Below the pieces are notes generated by a model, which worked only from the letters and a program-made list of their open reading frames with translations, was not told where the DNA came from and did no database searches. A stretch of DNA of 64,000 nucleotides from Synechococcus sp. A18-25c (lineage in GTDB: Bacteria; Cyanobacteriota; Cyanobacteriia; PCC-6307; Cyanobiaceae), in NCBI RefSeq assembly GCF_014280035.1, contig NZ_CP047957.1, positions 1,736,001-1,800,000 on the forward strand. Reading direction: 5' to 3'. Below are positions 44,978 to 56,996 of this stretch, piece after piece. The translations under genes and the position numbers were made by a program. The number at the start of each line of letters is the position of its first letter. The first letter of the stretch is position 1.

Positions 44978-46501
44978 ATGAGCGCAACGATCACGAACCC
45001 GTTGAGGGTGGGGCTGCGTCAAGAGCGCGTGATCGCCCCACAGTGTCTGGTGATCTTCGGAGCCAGCGGTGACCTCACCCACCGCAAACTGGTACCGGCG
45101 CTCTTTGAGCTCTTCAAGCAACGACGACTGCCCAGTGAATTCGCACTGCTCGGTTGCGCTCGCAGGCCATGGAGCGACAACGAATTCCGCCAAAAGATGG
45201 CAGCCGCGATGGAGAGCACCATCGCGGAAAATCCTGAAGCCTGGGAACAATTTTCAGCGGGCATGTTCTACGAGCCCGTGGATCTCCAGCAACCCGAAGA
45301 TCTGGTGAAGCTGGGACATCGGCTGCATGAAATCGACCGGTTGAGGGCTACTCGCAACAACCGCACCTTCTATCTGTCGGTGTCTCCGAAGTTTTATGCC
45401 GGCGGCTGCCGAGCCCTCGCCGATGCAGGCCTGCTGAAAGACCCGGAGCGCAGCCGGGTGGTGATCGAAAAACCCTTTGGTCGGGATTACAGCAGTGCCC
45501 AAGCCCTCAATCGCGTGGTGCAGAGCTGCGGACAGGAAAACCAGATCTTCCGGATCGATCACTATCTCGGAAAGGAAACCGTTCAGAACATCATGGTTCT
45601 GCGGTTCGCTAACACCATTTTTGAGCCGATCTGGAATCGCAACTACATCTCAAGCGTCCAAATCACAGCGGCAGAAACGGTTGGCGTGGAGGAACGCGCT
45701 GGCTACTACGAAACCTCTGGTGCACTCAGGGACATGGTGCAGAACCACCTGACCCAGATGCTGGCCATCACGGCCATGGAAACCCCCGGGCGCTTTGATC
45801 CTGAAGCGATCCGAAGTGAAAAAGCCAAGGTTCTGCAAGCCGCACGCCTGGCCGATGAGAACGAGCCTTGGAACTGTTGCATCCGCGGCCAGTACGGACC
45901 AGGGGGCACGCATGAATCTCCCTTGCTTGGTTATCGCCAGGAGCACGGGGTCGACCCGAACAGCACCACGGAAACCTATGTGGCGATGAAGCTGTTCATC
46001 GACAACTGGCGTTGGCAGGGGGTGCCCTTTTACGTCAGAACGGGGAAACGCCTGCCAAAACGACTGAGCGAAGTGGTGCTGACCTTCCGCGAAGCGCCGG
46101 TGCATTTGTTCGATGCAGCCGGAGGCGGGCCCACCGCCAATCAACTCATCCTGCGCATTCAGCCCGATGAAGGCGCAGAGTTCAAATTCGAAGTGAAGTC
46201 ACCCGGTTCCGGCATGCGCAGCCGCCCGGTGGAAATGGAGTTTTCCTACGACGAGTCGTTTGGAGAACCCTCCGACGAGGGGTATGTGCGGCTCCTGGCA
46301 GACGCCATGCTGAGCGATCCAACTCTGTTCACCCGCAGTGATGAGGTCGAAGCCGCCTGGCGCCTTTACACCCCTCTGCTGGAACTGATCGAAGACAGCC
46401 CATGGCAGCTGCCGATCCATCCCTATGAATCCCGCACCTGGGGCCCCGCGGCCTCCGATGCCCTGCTCGCACGCGACGGATTGCTGTGGCGCCGACCCTG
46501 A
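44978..46501 (+). CDS. zwf: glucose-6-phosphate 1-dehydrogenase
   Basis: 507 residues. NADP loop CLVIFGASGDLTHRKLVPALFEL, EKPFGRD, the substrate and catalytic motif RIDHYLGKETVQNI (about 191-204), VGVEERAGYYETSGALRDMVQNH and RTGKRLPKRLSEV are all present. It opens the oxidative pentose phosphate pathway, which supplies NADPH at night. OpcA, its activator in cyanobacteria, follows 42 bp downstream. The 108 bp before the start hold no site I can name with confidence. Confidence 0.97.
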   Translation: MSATITNPLRVGLRQERVIAPQCLVIFGASGDLTHRKLVPALFELFKQRRLPSEFALLGCARRPWSDNEFRQKMAAAMESTIAENPEAWEQFSAGMFYEPVDLQQPEDLVKLGHRLHEIDRLRATRNNRTFYLSVSPKFYAGGCRALADAGLLKDPERSRVVIEKPFGRDYSSAQALNRVVQSCGQENQIFRIDHYLGKETVQNIMVLRFANTIFEPIWNRNYISSVQITAAETVGVEERAGYYETSGALRDMVQNHLTQMLAITAMETPGRFDPEAIRSEKAKVLQAARLADENEPWNCCIRGQYGPGGTHESPLLGYRQEHGVDPNSTTETYVAMKLFIDNWRWQGVPFYVRTGKRLPKRLSEVVLTFREAPVHLFDAAGGGPTANQLILRIQPDEGAEFKFEVKSPGSGMRSRPVEMEFSYDESFGEPSDEGYVRLLADAMLSDPTLFTRSDEVEAAWRLYTPLLELIEDSPWQLPIHPYESRTWGPAASDALLARDGLLWRRP

Positions 46502-46543
46502 CCTGATCCGCCCTCTCCGACCTGCTCCACCCAACGGTTCGCC

Positions 46544-47827
46544 ATGTCTCCCCAGCTCACCCTTCAGACCCCTCTAGAGCTTCCGCCTTCGGAAGTTCCC
46601 AACTACTTGGAACAGCTCTGGTCACGCGATCAGCCCAACAACACCGGGGCGCACACCTTCTGCCTTTTGATTTGGCAACCGGCCTGGGTGGAACAGCAAC
46701 TGGTTCGGACGGGGCGGCTGGATGGGCCCATCACCGGTGTGCAACGAACGCAGCTGATCGAAGCAGGACGCAAGGCGGTGGTCGACGGCGATCTGCCCAT
46801 CAGCACCCCACCACTGACCGAGGCCGTGGCCCGTTGCCTGAGTCAGATGGATGGCGATCACACCAGTGAAGATCTCCGTGGTCAGCATGTGGATGCGGTC
46901 CTCAGCCATTTGCGTCCACGCCGGCTGATCACCCTTGCGCCCAGTCTGAAAGCAGAGCAGCCGATGGAAACCCTCGTGGCCGCCTATTGCCCACTTCCAG
47001 AGGAAGGTGGCGGAACAGCGGTTTGCGGAGATGTGGTGGTGCTACGCGGTGGAAAGCCATCTCTGGTGCAAGGGCTGTCAATCCTTGATCCGCTCTTGCC
47101 CGAGGAACTGCCCGCTTGGGTTTGGTGGAACGGAGCCCTCGATGAGGCCCCTGATTTGCTGCAGCAACTGGCCAGCGCACCACGGCGACTGATCCTCGAT
47201 TCAGCACTGGGAGACCCCAGGCTCTGCCTCGGTCTTCTCGCCGACAGAATCGCAGCCAATCAGGCCGTCAATGATCTCAATTGGCTGCGTTTGGGCAGCT
47301 GGCATCAGACGCTGGCGATGGTGTTTGATCCGCCGCACCGGCGGGATGCCTTGGGCCACGTGGTGCAGCTCGACATTGACGTCGAGGGCGATCATCCGGT
47401 GCAAGGCCTGCTGCTCGGCTCTTGGATCGCGGATCGCCTGGGTTGGACGCTGGACACCCATCAGCACCATTCGGACCAGAGCATCACCGCCACGTTCAAG
47501 CGGCCTGATGGCACCGCAGTGAAGATGCGTGTGGCACCAGTTCCCATGGGTCAGCCCAGTATTCATCCCGGACAAATTGTGGGACTCCGACTGATCTGTA
47601 AGCCCGATGACCAACCGGCGATGTGCGTCATTCTCTGCACAGAATCCGGAGGCTGCATGCGCCTCGAAGCCGGTGGCATGGCAAGTCTGGAGCTGATTGA
47701 AGAGGTTGTGCCGGTGCAGCAGCTGCCCGTGGAAGCCGATGTGTCCCGCCTGCTAGAAGGCGGCCATGACTCCACCAATCCGCTCTTGGCAGCAGCGGCT
47801 CCATTGGCTGCCAAGCTGATCAGCTGA
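46544..47827 (+). CDS. opcA: glucose-6-phosphate dehydrogenase assembly protein OpcA
   Basis: 427 residues, typical length. The N-terminal third holds TPLELPPSEVPNYLEQLWS and ARTFC-like AHTFCLLIWQPAW; the middle has CGDVVVLRGGKPSLVQGLSIL, WWNGALDEAPDLLQQLA, and LNWLRLGSWHQTLAMVFDPP; the C-terminal part is a beta-rich domain. OpcA promotes oligomerisation and thioredoxin-controlled activity of Zwf, consistent with the adjacent zwf. Start ATG; cobB begins 43 bp downstream. Confidence 0.94.
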   Translation: MSPQLTLQTPLELPPSEVPNYLEQLWSRDQPNNTGAHTFCLLIWQPAWVEQQLVRTGRLDGPITGVQRTQLIEAGRKAVVDGDLPISTPPLTEAVARCLSQMDGDHTSEDLRGQHVDAVLSHLRPRRLITLAPSLKAEQPMETLVAAYCPLPEEGGGTAVCGDVVVLRGGKPSLVQGLSILDPLLPEELPAWVWWNGALDEAPDLLQQLASAPRRLILDSALGDPRLCLGLLADRIAANQAVNDLNWLRLGSWHQTLAMVFDPPHRRDALGHVVQLDIDVEGDHPVQGLLLGSWIADRLGWTLDTHQHHSDQSITATFKRPDGTAVKMRVAPVPMGQPSIHPGQIVGLRLICKPDDQPAMCVILCTESGGCMRLEAGGMASLELIEEVVPVQQLPVEADVSRLLEGGHDSTNPLLAAAAPLAAKLIS

Positions 47828-47870
47828 ACCCCCGCTGAGCGGGACCTGACGTCGTTGTTCCGCTCAGACC

Positions 47871-49268
47871 ATGGCCTGCGTGATCGCTGCTCCGGCGAGC
47901 GGAAGTGGCAAAACCCTGCTCAGCCTCTGTCTCATCGCCTGGGCGAGGCACCATCAACGCAGCATTCAACCCTTCAAGGTTGGGCCTGATTATCTCGACC
48001 CTCAGCTGCTCACGCTTGCAGCAGGGCAACCCTGCCGCAACCTCGACCTACCGCTCTGTGGCAAGGCCTGGGTCAATCAGAGCTTTAACGGCTACGGAGG
48101 TCGCAGCCATCTGGCCCTGATTGAGGGCGTCATGGGTCTCTATGACGGCATTGGCTCCAGTTCAGAAGGGAGCAGCGCCGATGTGGCCATCCAGCTCAGA
48201 CTGCCCGTTGTGCTGCTGGTGGATGCCGGAGGGCAGGCCCGATCACTCGCCGCTCTTGTGGCTGGCTTCCGTGCGCTCGACCCACGACTGCAGCTGGCGG
48301 GTGTGGTGCTGAACCGGGTCAACAGCCTGCGTCATCGAGAACTGCTGGAGGAGGTGCTCGAGCAGATCGGCGTGCGCTGCCTGGGATGCCTGCCGAACGA
48401 TCCCAGCCTTGACTTACCCAGTCGCCACCTTGGACTGGCACCAGCGCATGAATTACGACAGCTCGAACCACGGCTCAAGCGCTGGGCCGAGCTCGCCGAA
48501 GAGCATCTAGCGATGGACGTGTTTCAGGAGCTGCTCAAGGCTCCCTCTCCCGGTCCCGATCCCATTCAGACCGCGCTTAGCTCTGCCCTCACGGCTGGAG
48601 AGCCAATGCCTGCCTTGCCCGTGGCGGTGGCGCAGGACGAAGCCTTCCACTTCCGTTATCCAGAGATGCAGGAGTGTCTGGAAGCCCTCAACATGCCTGT
48701 GCTGCCCTGGAGCCCACTGGCAGATGGTCCACCGCCTGAGGAGGCGAGGGGGCTGGTGCTGCCGGGGGGCTTTCCGGAACTGCATGCCGCCCGACTCAGC
48801 ACCTGCAAACAAAGTTTTGCAGCCCTGCAGAGCTGGATTCAGACAAAGCCGATCTATGCCGAATGCGGCGGCATGTTGCTGCTCGGCCAGAGCCTGGCTG
48901 ATCCTGAGGGCCGACAGCACCGAATGGCGGGGCTGCTCCCTTTTGAAGCCAAGCGAGGCCGCCTACAGGTGGGCTATCGCACGCTCAAGGTCAGAAGCGA
49001 CACGCTGCTGATGCGCCAAGGAGAACAACTCAGGGGCCATGAATTTCATCGCTGGAACTTAAGCCAAGAGGCCGGTACCACGATGGGCAAAACCGGACCG
49101 CTGTGGCAGGTTGAAGGTTGGAAGATCAAGCGAAGAGCTGAGGGATGGAACAGACCCAACCTCCACGCAAGCTGGGTCCACCTCCACTGGGCCGGATCCT
49201 CGACGATCTCATGCCGTTGGCGCGCCGCGCTCGCGTCCGCAGCGAAGCGGAACGACGCCGTTGGGTAA
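47871..49268 (+). CDS. cobB: cobyrinate a,c-diamide synthase
   Basis: 465 residues. N-terminal ATP-dependent domain with Walker A VIAAPASGSGKTLLSLCL and KVGPDYLDPQLL, NLDLPLCG, IEGVMGLYDGIGSSSEGSSADVA; C-terminal class I glutaminase with LPGGFPELHA, nucleophile Cys in YAECGGMLLLG and the His of GHEFHRWNL. It amidates two carboxylates of cobyrinate in (pseudo)cobalamin synthesis. The last 20-30 residues after HASWVHLHWA are outside the conserved core and overlap the upstream frame of the acylphosphatase gene. Confidence 0.93.
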   Translation: MACVIAAPASGSGKTLLSLCLIAWARHHQRSIQPFKVGPDYLDPQLLTLAAGQPCRNLDLPLCGKAWVNQSFNGYGGRSHLALIEGVMGLYDGIGSSSEGSSADVAIQLRLPVVLLVDAGGQARSLAALVAGFRALDPRLQLAGVVLNRVNSLRHRELLEEVLEQIGVRCLGCLPNDPSLDLPSRHLGLAPAHELRQLEPRLKRWAELAEEHLAMDVFQELLKAPSPGPDPIQTALSSALTAGEPMPALPVAVAQDEAFHFRYPEMQECLEALNMPVLPWSPLADGPPPEEARGLVLPGGFPELHAARLSTCKQSFAALQSWIQTKPIYAECGGMLLLGQSLADPEGRQHRMAGLLPFEAKRGRLQVGYRTLKVRSDTLLMRQGEQLRGHEFHRWNLSQEAGTTMGKTGPLWQVEGWKIKRRAEGWNRPNLHASWVHLHWAGSSTISCRWRAALASAAKRNDAVG

Positions 49269-49297
49269 GCCGAAGCGATCGTCAACGAACCAACCGA

Positions 49298-49570
49298 TTG
49301 CTGGAACGCTGGCGCTTCTTGGTGGAGGGACACGTCCAAGGGGTGGGCTTCAGACAGGCCTGCAGGCGACGCGCCATGGAGCTTGGGCTCAGCGGCTGGG
49401 TGCGCAATCTCGCGGATGGACGGGTGGAAGTTCAGGCGGAGGGCGAGTCGCTACCCCTCAACGAAATGCGGCTGTGGTGTGAGCAGGGCTCCAGTGACGC
49501 CCGTGTTCGCCTGGTGAGGCCATCCCAGATCCCGATCACCGGCGACGACTGGTTCGAGATCCGAAGCTGA
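49298..49570 (+). CDS. acyP: acylphosphatase
   Basis: 90 residues from the TTG at 49298, the normal size of the family. Motif RFLVEGHVQGVGFRQACRRRA holds the catalytic Arg, and GLSGWVRNLADGRVEVQAEG the catalytic Asn. It hydrolyses acyl phosphates in the cytosol. The frame is open upstream to an ATG at 49145, giving a 141-residue form with an Arg-rich extension that overlaps cobB by 124 bp; I prefer the short form, but the extension (DDLMPLARRARVRSEAERRR) does read like coding sequence. Confidence 0.82.
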   Translation: MLERWRFLVEGHVQGVGFRQACRRRAMELGLSGWVRNLADGRVEVQAEGESLPLNEMRLWCEQGSSDARVRLVRPSQIPITGDDWFEIRS

Positions 49571-49662
49571 GCCAACGGCAAGCCAACCCTTGGTGTGCTG
49601 AGTGGCGGAAGGAGGAAACATGCGATCCTGCGCTGACATGCACTCGTCGACGGCCGGTTCTG

Positions 49663-50349
49663 ATGAGCGACACCACCCTCTGGGCTGAATTGCTGGCCTA
49701 CGGCACAGGCATTGGCCTATCCCCAATCCACATCGCCGTGCTGCTGCTGCTGCTGCTGGGCCCCCAACCGATCAAGAGAGGAGGCTGGTTCGTCGCTGGC
49801 TGGGTGGTAACCACCCTGTTGGCCGCGACACTGCTGGTGACAGTGGGACACACCCTTGTGCTGGACATGAGCCATGGCTCCCATCACCGCACCGGGCTGG
49901 ATCTGCTGGCAGGTGGCGCCTTGATCGCCGTTGGCGGTCGTGAATTGATCAAATCAGCCACGGAAGGCGGTGAGCCACCGAGCTGGACGAAGGGCATTGA
50001 CCGGTTTGTAGCTATGCCACTGCCACTGCTGCTGCTGCTGGGATCCGTCGGTGAGCTGGTGAGCCCCGATGATCTCGTGCTGTTCGCCAAATCGGCCGGC
50101 GTGGTGCTGTCTGCCCAGCTACCCACCTGGCAAGAAGCGGTGGGTCTGATCGCTTTCACGGTGGGCGCGAGTCTGTTTCTGCTGGCTCCCCTGATCGCTG
50201 TGATTATTGGTCGCGACAAGGTCATCCCTCTTCTGGAAAAGGGTAAAACTGTGCTCTTCACCCGCGGTGAACTGGTGGTGGGCGGCCTCAGCCTTGGCCT
50301 GGGGATCTACCTGGGATGGCAAGGCGTGAGCGGGCTCACTCTGACCTGA
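49663..50349 (+). CDS. GAP-family (Sap/DUF2910) six-helix membrane protein
   Basis: 228 residues, six predicted membrane segments arranged as two sets of three. The start GIGLSPIHIAVLLLLLLGPQP and VAGWVVTTLLAATLLVTVG match the first repeat of the GAP/LysE-like family; the second repeat begins LLLLLGSVGELVSPDDLVLF. Mycobacterial Gap exports glycolipids; in cyanobacteria the substrate is unknown. Its 3' end overlaps the convergent helicase gene by 14 bp. Confidence 0.75.
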   Translation: MSDTTLWAELLAYGTGIGLSPIHIAVLLLLLLGPQPIKRGGWFVAGWVVTTLLAATLLVTVGHTLVLDMSHGSHHRTGLDLLAGGALIAVGGRELIKSATEGGEPPSWTKGIDRFVAMPLPLLLLLGSVGELVSPDDLVLFAKSAGVVLSAQLPTWQEAVGLIAFTVGASLFLLAPLIAVIIGRDKVIPLLEKGKTVLFTRGELVVGGLSLGLGIYLGWQGVSGLTLT

Positions 50350-51804
50350 GTGCTGATGTCCAGCGCTCAGCCATCACCGCGGAAGGAGAACGGCCAGCCA
50401 GCCAGACCCCCTCTCTGGCACGACTGACCGCGACGTAAACAAGTTGCCGCCTTAAGGCCTGATCTTGCGGCCAGAACACATCATCCGCCACAAAAACCTC
50501 ACCGAAACTGCTGCCCTGGCTGCGATGCACCGTGAGTACAGCGGCTGGCCCCAGCGACGCGAAAGCATCCCTGACCAGGAAGTATCGGCGCCACAACGGC
50601 CGTCCACCGCGCTTGCCGGCTTCCCGTGCCTCCTGGGCCAGACGCTTCATCAGGGCATCCAACTGCTGCCTGGCCTGGCTACCGGATGGGGGCTGCAGGC
50701 GCAGATTGAGCTCCAATTCACCGCTGCGCACCCGGGCATTGAGAGTTTCGATGACGGGTGCCCCAAGGCCAGCCAGCGAGAGCTGGGTGTCACCAGCCAC
50801 ACCGAACTCCGCCAAGTCACAGCGTTCCGGTGCTACGTCTTCCACCACCACCTCACGGTTGGAACCCAGCACCAGATCCGGCTCCTCACCGGTTTCACCA
50901 TTATCCCGTGAAGCCGGGGCCATCACTGCCGTGCGGGTGATCAACACTTCACCAGGCAGCACCGCCATCTGATCGGCCATGTCGCCATGAATTGCCCGGC
51001 GGGCATGGGGCACGAGCGCCTCCAGACGGCGATTGGTGAAGCAGAGAATCCTTGCAGCATCGGGGTTATCGCAAGCCGCGGCCTGACGGAGGCCTTCCTT
51101 GGCTCGCTCCAGCCAGTCGTTGCGGTTCAACACCCCCACCTGGCCGAGCTCGGTGCGCACAGGCGGAATGATTGGCGGCACTTCACAGGGCAGCCGTCCA
51201 TCGCGCAGGCAACTGGCCAGCTGCAATACAGGGCCCTGATGCCGCACGACCTGGCGCAAGCAGGCGGTGACAGCCCGATTCATGGCAAACACGGGGCTAT
51301 CGCTCTCACCCACAGGCGGTAACTGGGCCGGATCACCAACAAACACCAAACGCGTCTTAAAGGGATGGGCGCATTGCAAGGCGATCGACAACAACGAGCT
51401 GTCGACCATCGAAGCCTCATCGATCAGCACCAATCCCAGATGTTCCAAGGCACCGGCGGTCTGCTCGGTGGCTTCACAGAGCTCCCGGTCCCCCTGGCGT
51501 TTGAGCTTCAGTCGTAACAAGCGATGAATGGTGGAGGGATACCAGGTCGGATGCAGGCCCTCGAGTGTGAGTGCCTGGCGCAGCACGCCGACGGCCTTGT
51601 GGGTAGGAGCCACCACGGTCCAGCACAGACCACTGGCCTCCACCTCACGCAACAGGCGCATGGACAGAAAGGTCTTGCCGCTACCGGCGAAACCGCTCAA
51701 AACAAACGGCAGGCCAGGATCCTTCTGCTGCAGCCAGTCAGAGAAGGCAGCAGCAGCATGGGTCTGATCCTGCGTAAGGCTCAGTTCGGCGTGGGGAGGC
51801 GATG

Positions 51805-51808
<4 letters not shown>
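50336..51808 (-). CDS. RecD-like superfamily 1 DNA helicase
   Basis: 490 residues. SF1 motifs: I (SGFAGSGKTFLSMRLL), II (LVLIDEASMVDSSLL), III (FVGDPAQLPPV), and VI (VLTVHRSQGSSFGEVF, YVAVSRAREGVWLAG). The domain order matches RecD2/TraA-like helicases but without the N-terminal extension of RecD2 and without RecB/RecC genes nearby. Likely a 5'-3' helicase in repair or replication-fork processing. It overlaps the DUF212 gene by 4 bp. Confidence 0.88.
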
Positions 51809-53279
<1,471 letters not shown>

Positions 53280-53305
53280 TCAGGCCACTGGCCAACTCAG
53301 GACCA

Positions 53306-54187
53306 TCACTCGATCAGATCGGCAAGATCGTGATCGATCTGGTGTCGCCGGCACCAGGCCACCACCGTGTTCACCAGAAGCATGGTGACTGTCATGGGTC
53401 CCACCCCCCCAGGCACTGGCGAGAGTGCTGCTGCAATCGGCTCCAGTTCGGCCGCTTTCACATCACCGCAGAGCCCACCCTCGGGTCTGCGATGGATACC
53501 GACATCCACCACGACGGTGCCAGGACTGACGTGGTCAGCCCCCAGCATTTCGGGACGACCGGCGGCCACGACCAGGATCTCGGCCTGACGGGTCACAGCG
53601 GCCAGATCGCGGGTGCGTGAATGCGCCACCGTGACCGTTGCATTGGCAGCCTGCAGCATCAGCGCCATGGGCTGGCCAACCAGGATGCTGCGTCCGACCA
53701 CCACAGCCCGCTTTCCAGATGGATCAATGCCCTGACTGCGCAGCATCGCCATCACTCCGGCCGGGGTGCAACTGCGTGGCCCAGGTTCACCCTTGAGCAG
53801 CCGACCCAGATTCAGGGTGTGCAGTCCATCGGCATCCTTCTCCGGATCAATGGCAGCAAGCAATGGCGCTTCATCCAACCCCTTAGGAAGGGGAAGTTGC
53901 AACAGGATCCCGTCCACGCGCCCATCGGCATTGAGAGCACGGATGGCCTGCAACACCTGGTCTGCTGATGCATCAGATGGCAGGTGGGATCCGAAGCTGT
54001 CCACACCGATCCGGGCACAAGCCTTCTCCTTGTTGGAGACATAGACCGCGCTAGCCGGGTCGTCCCCCACCCGCAAAACAGCTAATCCAGGTGGACGTCC
54101 CGCTGAAGAGCATGCGGATTGGATTTGCGTCTGCAAGCGCTGTTCGAGTTCTTTGGCCAGCGCCTTGCCATCCAATCTGAGGGCCAT
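53306..54187 (-). CDS. folD: methylenetetrahydrofolate dehydrogenase/cyclohydrolase
   Basis: 293 residues from the ATG at 54187; the frame stays open upstream but that part has no family likeness. Signatures: [22 protein letters not shown] with the catalytic Lys, [57 protein letters not shown] and [18 protein letters not shown]. It interconverts one-carbon folates. Divergent from the 7TM-HD gene, 59 bp away. Confidence 0.95.
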   Translation of the reverse strand: MALRLDGKALAKELEQRLQTQIQSACSSAGRPPGLAVLRVGDDPASAVYVSNKEKACARIGVDSFGSHLPSDASADQVLQAIRALNADGRVDGILLQLPLPKGLDEAPLLAAIDPEKDADGLHTLNLGRLLKGEPGPRSCTPAGVMAMLRSQGIDPSGKRAVVVGRSILVGQPMALMLQAANATVTVAHSRTRDLAAVTRQAEILVVAAGRPEMLGADHVSPGTVVVDVGIHRRPEGGLCGDVKAAELEPIAAALSPVPGGVGPMTVTMLLVNTVVAWCRRHQIDHDLADLIE

Positions 54188-54246
54188 TGCCTTGTCATGC
54201 CATTGAATCCAGCATGCCGCTCCGGCAGAGCTAGCGTTTGGTCTGG

Positions 54247-56364
54247 ATGCCGTCCATTGAGTTGCGCTCGCACCGCCTAACACGGCTCTGGAGATCCTGG
54301 CTAAGGAGCGAATCGCCACGTCGCCCTGTGCTGCGCTGGAACCGCTTGCAGACAGGTGCACTGCTGATCCTGTGTGGACTGGTGGCGCTGGTTTCAAGCT
54401 GGCCATGGCTGGTGGAGCCAGATCTGCGACCGGGACTGACCGCTCCTTTCGATGCCGTAGCGCCTAAGGAAGCGCGGGTCGTGGATAGCGAAGCGCTGGA
54501 GCAACGCCGATCCAGCCTTGGGTCCAGCACCTTTGTTCAAGTGCTCAATCCCGCTGACAACCAGCAGATCCGCATGCGACTGGAGCGGTATCTGAGCGAA
54601 CTGGAACGGGTGGCCAATAGCGAAGAGGCCGAGCGTATCGGCCCCGTCAATCTCTCGGCCGATGAACAGCAATGGCTCCAACAACGCAACCCTGAACAAG
54701 GTCGCCAATGGGACATGGCCCTGCGCCGGGCCTTGGCACGCATGCTTAGCCAGGGACTGGTCAACAATCTCGCCCTGGAGCAGCTGCAGCAAGCGACGGC
54801 AGTTCAACTCCAGGGGCTCGAGGACACCAAGAGCCCAGGAGCGCTCAGCCTGGGCAGCAAGGTGCTGACGACAACGCTTCAAGGCGCGAGCAATCTGCAA
54901 ACCGACCCCCTGCGCAGCCAACGGCTGATTGAGGAATTGATCACGCAGCAGGGAATCCCCACGATTGAAGTGAGCAAGGGCGATGTGATCACACGGAAGG
55001 GGGAGCCGATCAGCTCTCAGGCCTACGACGTGCTGGATTTTTTCGGCATGGTCAATCGACGCCCCAAGCTGGGGCTGTGGATCAGTCATTTCACCGAAGC
55101 GCTTGCCGGCTGCGGTGTGCTGCTGCTGGTGATGCGCAGGGAACGTCCTTGCCTGGAGGCTCCCCACGGCTTGTTGGCGCTTGGGCTGCTACTGCTGAGC
55201 CAAGCCTGCAAGCTGTGGTTCGGAGCCTCGGTCAGCCCGCTGGCGGTGATCGTGCCGCCCACCTTGCTGTTGGCGCAAGGGTTAGGCACCACCAGTGCCT
55301 TGGCCTGGATGGCCATGGCCAGCTTGCTCTGGCCGACGCCTGTGACAGGACTGGGTGAGGGAAGACTGCTGATTGCTGCCGCGACAGCCACCGTTGCGGC
55401 CATTCAGGCGGGCCGCCTGCGCAGCCGTGCTCAACTCCTCCAATTGGCGGTGCTCTTGCCGATTGGGGCTTGGCTGGCCGAGCTGTTACTGCCTTCTCAA
55501 GGGGGCTTATCCCTCACTGGTTCGTGGATGCCGCTGCTCCCGAATGCAGGCGATCGAGCACCAGAAGCGTTGCTGCTCGGGCTGATGATGATGATGGCCA
55601 TTTTGGTCATTCCTCTGCTCGAGAGCTCCTTCGGCCTCCTGACCCGGGCCCGGCTGATGGAGCTGGCCGACCAGGAGCGACCGTTGCTCCGACGGCTCTC
55701 TTCGGAAGCACCTGGCACCTTCGAGCACACCTTGATGATCTGCGGACTGGCCGAGGAGGGAGCCCGTGCCATTGGTGCCGATGTTGATCTGATCCGCACG
55801 GGCTCGCTCTATCACGATGTGGGCAAGCTGCATGCACCCGACTGGTTCATCGAGAATCAGACCAGCGGGGAGAACCCCCATACCCGACTGAACGACCCTC
55901 TGGCCAGCGCCGGCGTACTGCAGGCCCATGTGGACGAGGGCCTCAAACTGGCGCGCCGTCACCGCCTGCCTCGCCCGATCGCCGACTTCATTCCTGAGCA
56001 TCAGGGGACACTGAGGATGGGCTATTTCCTTCACCAGGCCCGCGAGAAGGATCCCAGCGTTGCGGAAACACGATTCCGTTACCACGGACCAACGCCACGT
56101 TCCAAAGAGACGGGGATCATGATGCTGGCCGATGGCTGTGAGGCCGCTCTGCGTTCCCTGCCACCCGACACCAGCGAACAGGAAGCCAGGAACACGGTCA
56201 AGCGGATCGTCGAAGCTCGGATTAGCGATGGTCAGCTGGCGCAGAGCAGTCTCAGCCGGGCTGAACTGGAGCTGGTCATGCACTCCTTCGTGCGTGTATG
56301 GCGACGGATGCGTCACCGCCGCATCCCCTATCCGATTCCTGCGAAACGACGGTTCTCCGCCTAA
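54247..56364 (+). CDS. 7TM-HD phosphodiesterase, PgpH type
   Basis: 705 residues from the ATG at 54247; a TTG three codons before is in frame. One N-terminal helix, a large extracytoplasmic 7TMR-HDED domain (about 50-275), seven membrane helices (about 285-470), then a cytosolic HD domain with His in [10 protein letters not shown] (about 494), His-Asp in [11 protein letters not shown] (about 522), and [13 protein letters not shown]. PgpH hydrolyses c-di-AMP; a CdaA cyclase is at 13164-14000. The TAA stop overlaps the convergent RluA-type gene by 4 bp. Confidence 0.88.
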   Translation: MPSIELRSHRLTRLWRSWLRSESPRRPVLRWNRLQTGALLILCGLVALVSSWPWLVEPDLRPGLTAPFDAVAPKEARVVDSEALEQRRSSLGSSTFVQVLNPADNQQIRMRLERYLSELERVANSEEAERIGPVNLSADEQQWLQQRNPEQGRQWDMALRRALARMLSQGLVNNLALEQLQQATAVQLQGLEDTKSPGALSLGSKVLTTTLQGASNLQTDPLRSQRLIEELITQQGIPTIEVSKGDVITRKGEPISSQAYDVLDFFGMVNRRPKLGLWISHFTEALAGCGVLLLVMRRERPCLEAPHGLLALGLLLLSQACKLWFGASVSPLAVIVPPTLLLAQGLGTTSALAWMAMASLLWPTPVTGLGEGRLLIAAATATVAAIQAGRLRSRAQLLQLAVLLPIGAWLAELLLPSQGGLSLTGSWMPLLPNAGDRAPEALLLGLMMMMAILVIPLLESSFGLLTRARLMELADQERPLLRRLSSEAPGTFEHTLMICGLAEEGARAIGADVDLIRTGSLYHDVGKLHAPDWFIENQTSGENPHTRLNDPLASAGVLQAHVDEGLKLARRHRLPRPIADFIPEHQGTLRMGYFLHQAREKDPSVAETRFRYHGPTPRSKETGIMMLADGCEAALRSLPPDTSEQEARNTVKRIVEARISDGQLAQSSLSRAELELVMHSFVRVWRRMRHRRIPYPIPAKRRFSA

Positions 56365-56996
56365 GCCCAGCTTGGGAATTGCGCCCTGACCCGCACACGA
56401 CCACGGCCTTCAAAATTTGGGAAACTTAAGGCCAGCGCGTGCAACCGCATCGGCCCAAGGCCGCTGCTCTCGGAGCCTCCATAGATGGGATCACCAACAA
56501 TTGGTGTTCCCATCGCTGCAAGATGGGCCCGCAACTGATGGGAACGGCCGGTCAGCGGGCGCAACCAAAGGCGGGTTAATCCAGGCATACGGGCATGTTG
56601 TCGCCAGAGTGTGCGACAGGGTTTGCCATCGGGGTGCGGGCCATAGCGCGGTGGATGCCTCTCCAGCCGAGCCAAGGGTTGATCCTGGCAACCCTGGTGC
56701 TTGCCAACCGTGCCCACCACATCAGCGAGATACAACTTCTGCACCAGGCGGGCCGCAAAGAGCGCACTCAGATCACGCAAGCTGTCTTGGTCGCGGGCCA
56801 CCACCACCAGCCCTGAGGTGTCGCGATCCAGACGGTGCACCAAACGCAACCCCTTGCACTCGCGCTGGAGCCGCGTGATCAGCGAATCCTGCTGATGGGC
56901 CCCGAGTCCTGGCTGACTGAGCAGACCTGCAGGTTTCTGCACCACGAGAAAGCGTGGATGAGCAAGCACCAGCGGGATGCCAGACAGCTCACCCAT
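56361..56996 (-). CDS. RluA-family pseudouridine synthase
   Basis: 211 residues from the ATG at 56996, which shares a base with the preceding stop (TGATG). The catalytic Asp is in LVHRLDRDTSGLVVVARDQ; KPAGLLSQPG, RPLTGRSHQLRAHLAAMG and VGDPIYGG complete the RluA pattern. No S4 domain, so a short form like RluE/TruC. RNA target unknown. Last gene of a run of small leftward genes and overlapping pgpH tail to tail. Confidence 0.9.
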   Translation of the reverse strand: MGELSGIPLVLAHPRFLVVQKPAGLLSQPGLGAHQQDSLITRLQRECKGLRLVHRLDRDTSGLVVVARDQDSLRDLSALFAARLVQKLYLADVVGTVGKHQGCQDQPLARLERHPPRYGPHPDGKPCRTLWRQHARMPGLTRLWLRPLTGRSHQLRAHLAAMGTPIVGDPIYGGSESSGLGPMRLHALALSFPNFEGRGRVRVRAQFPSWA

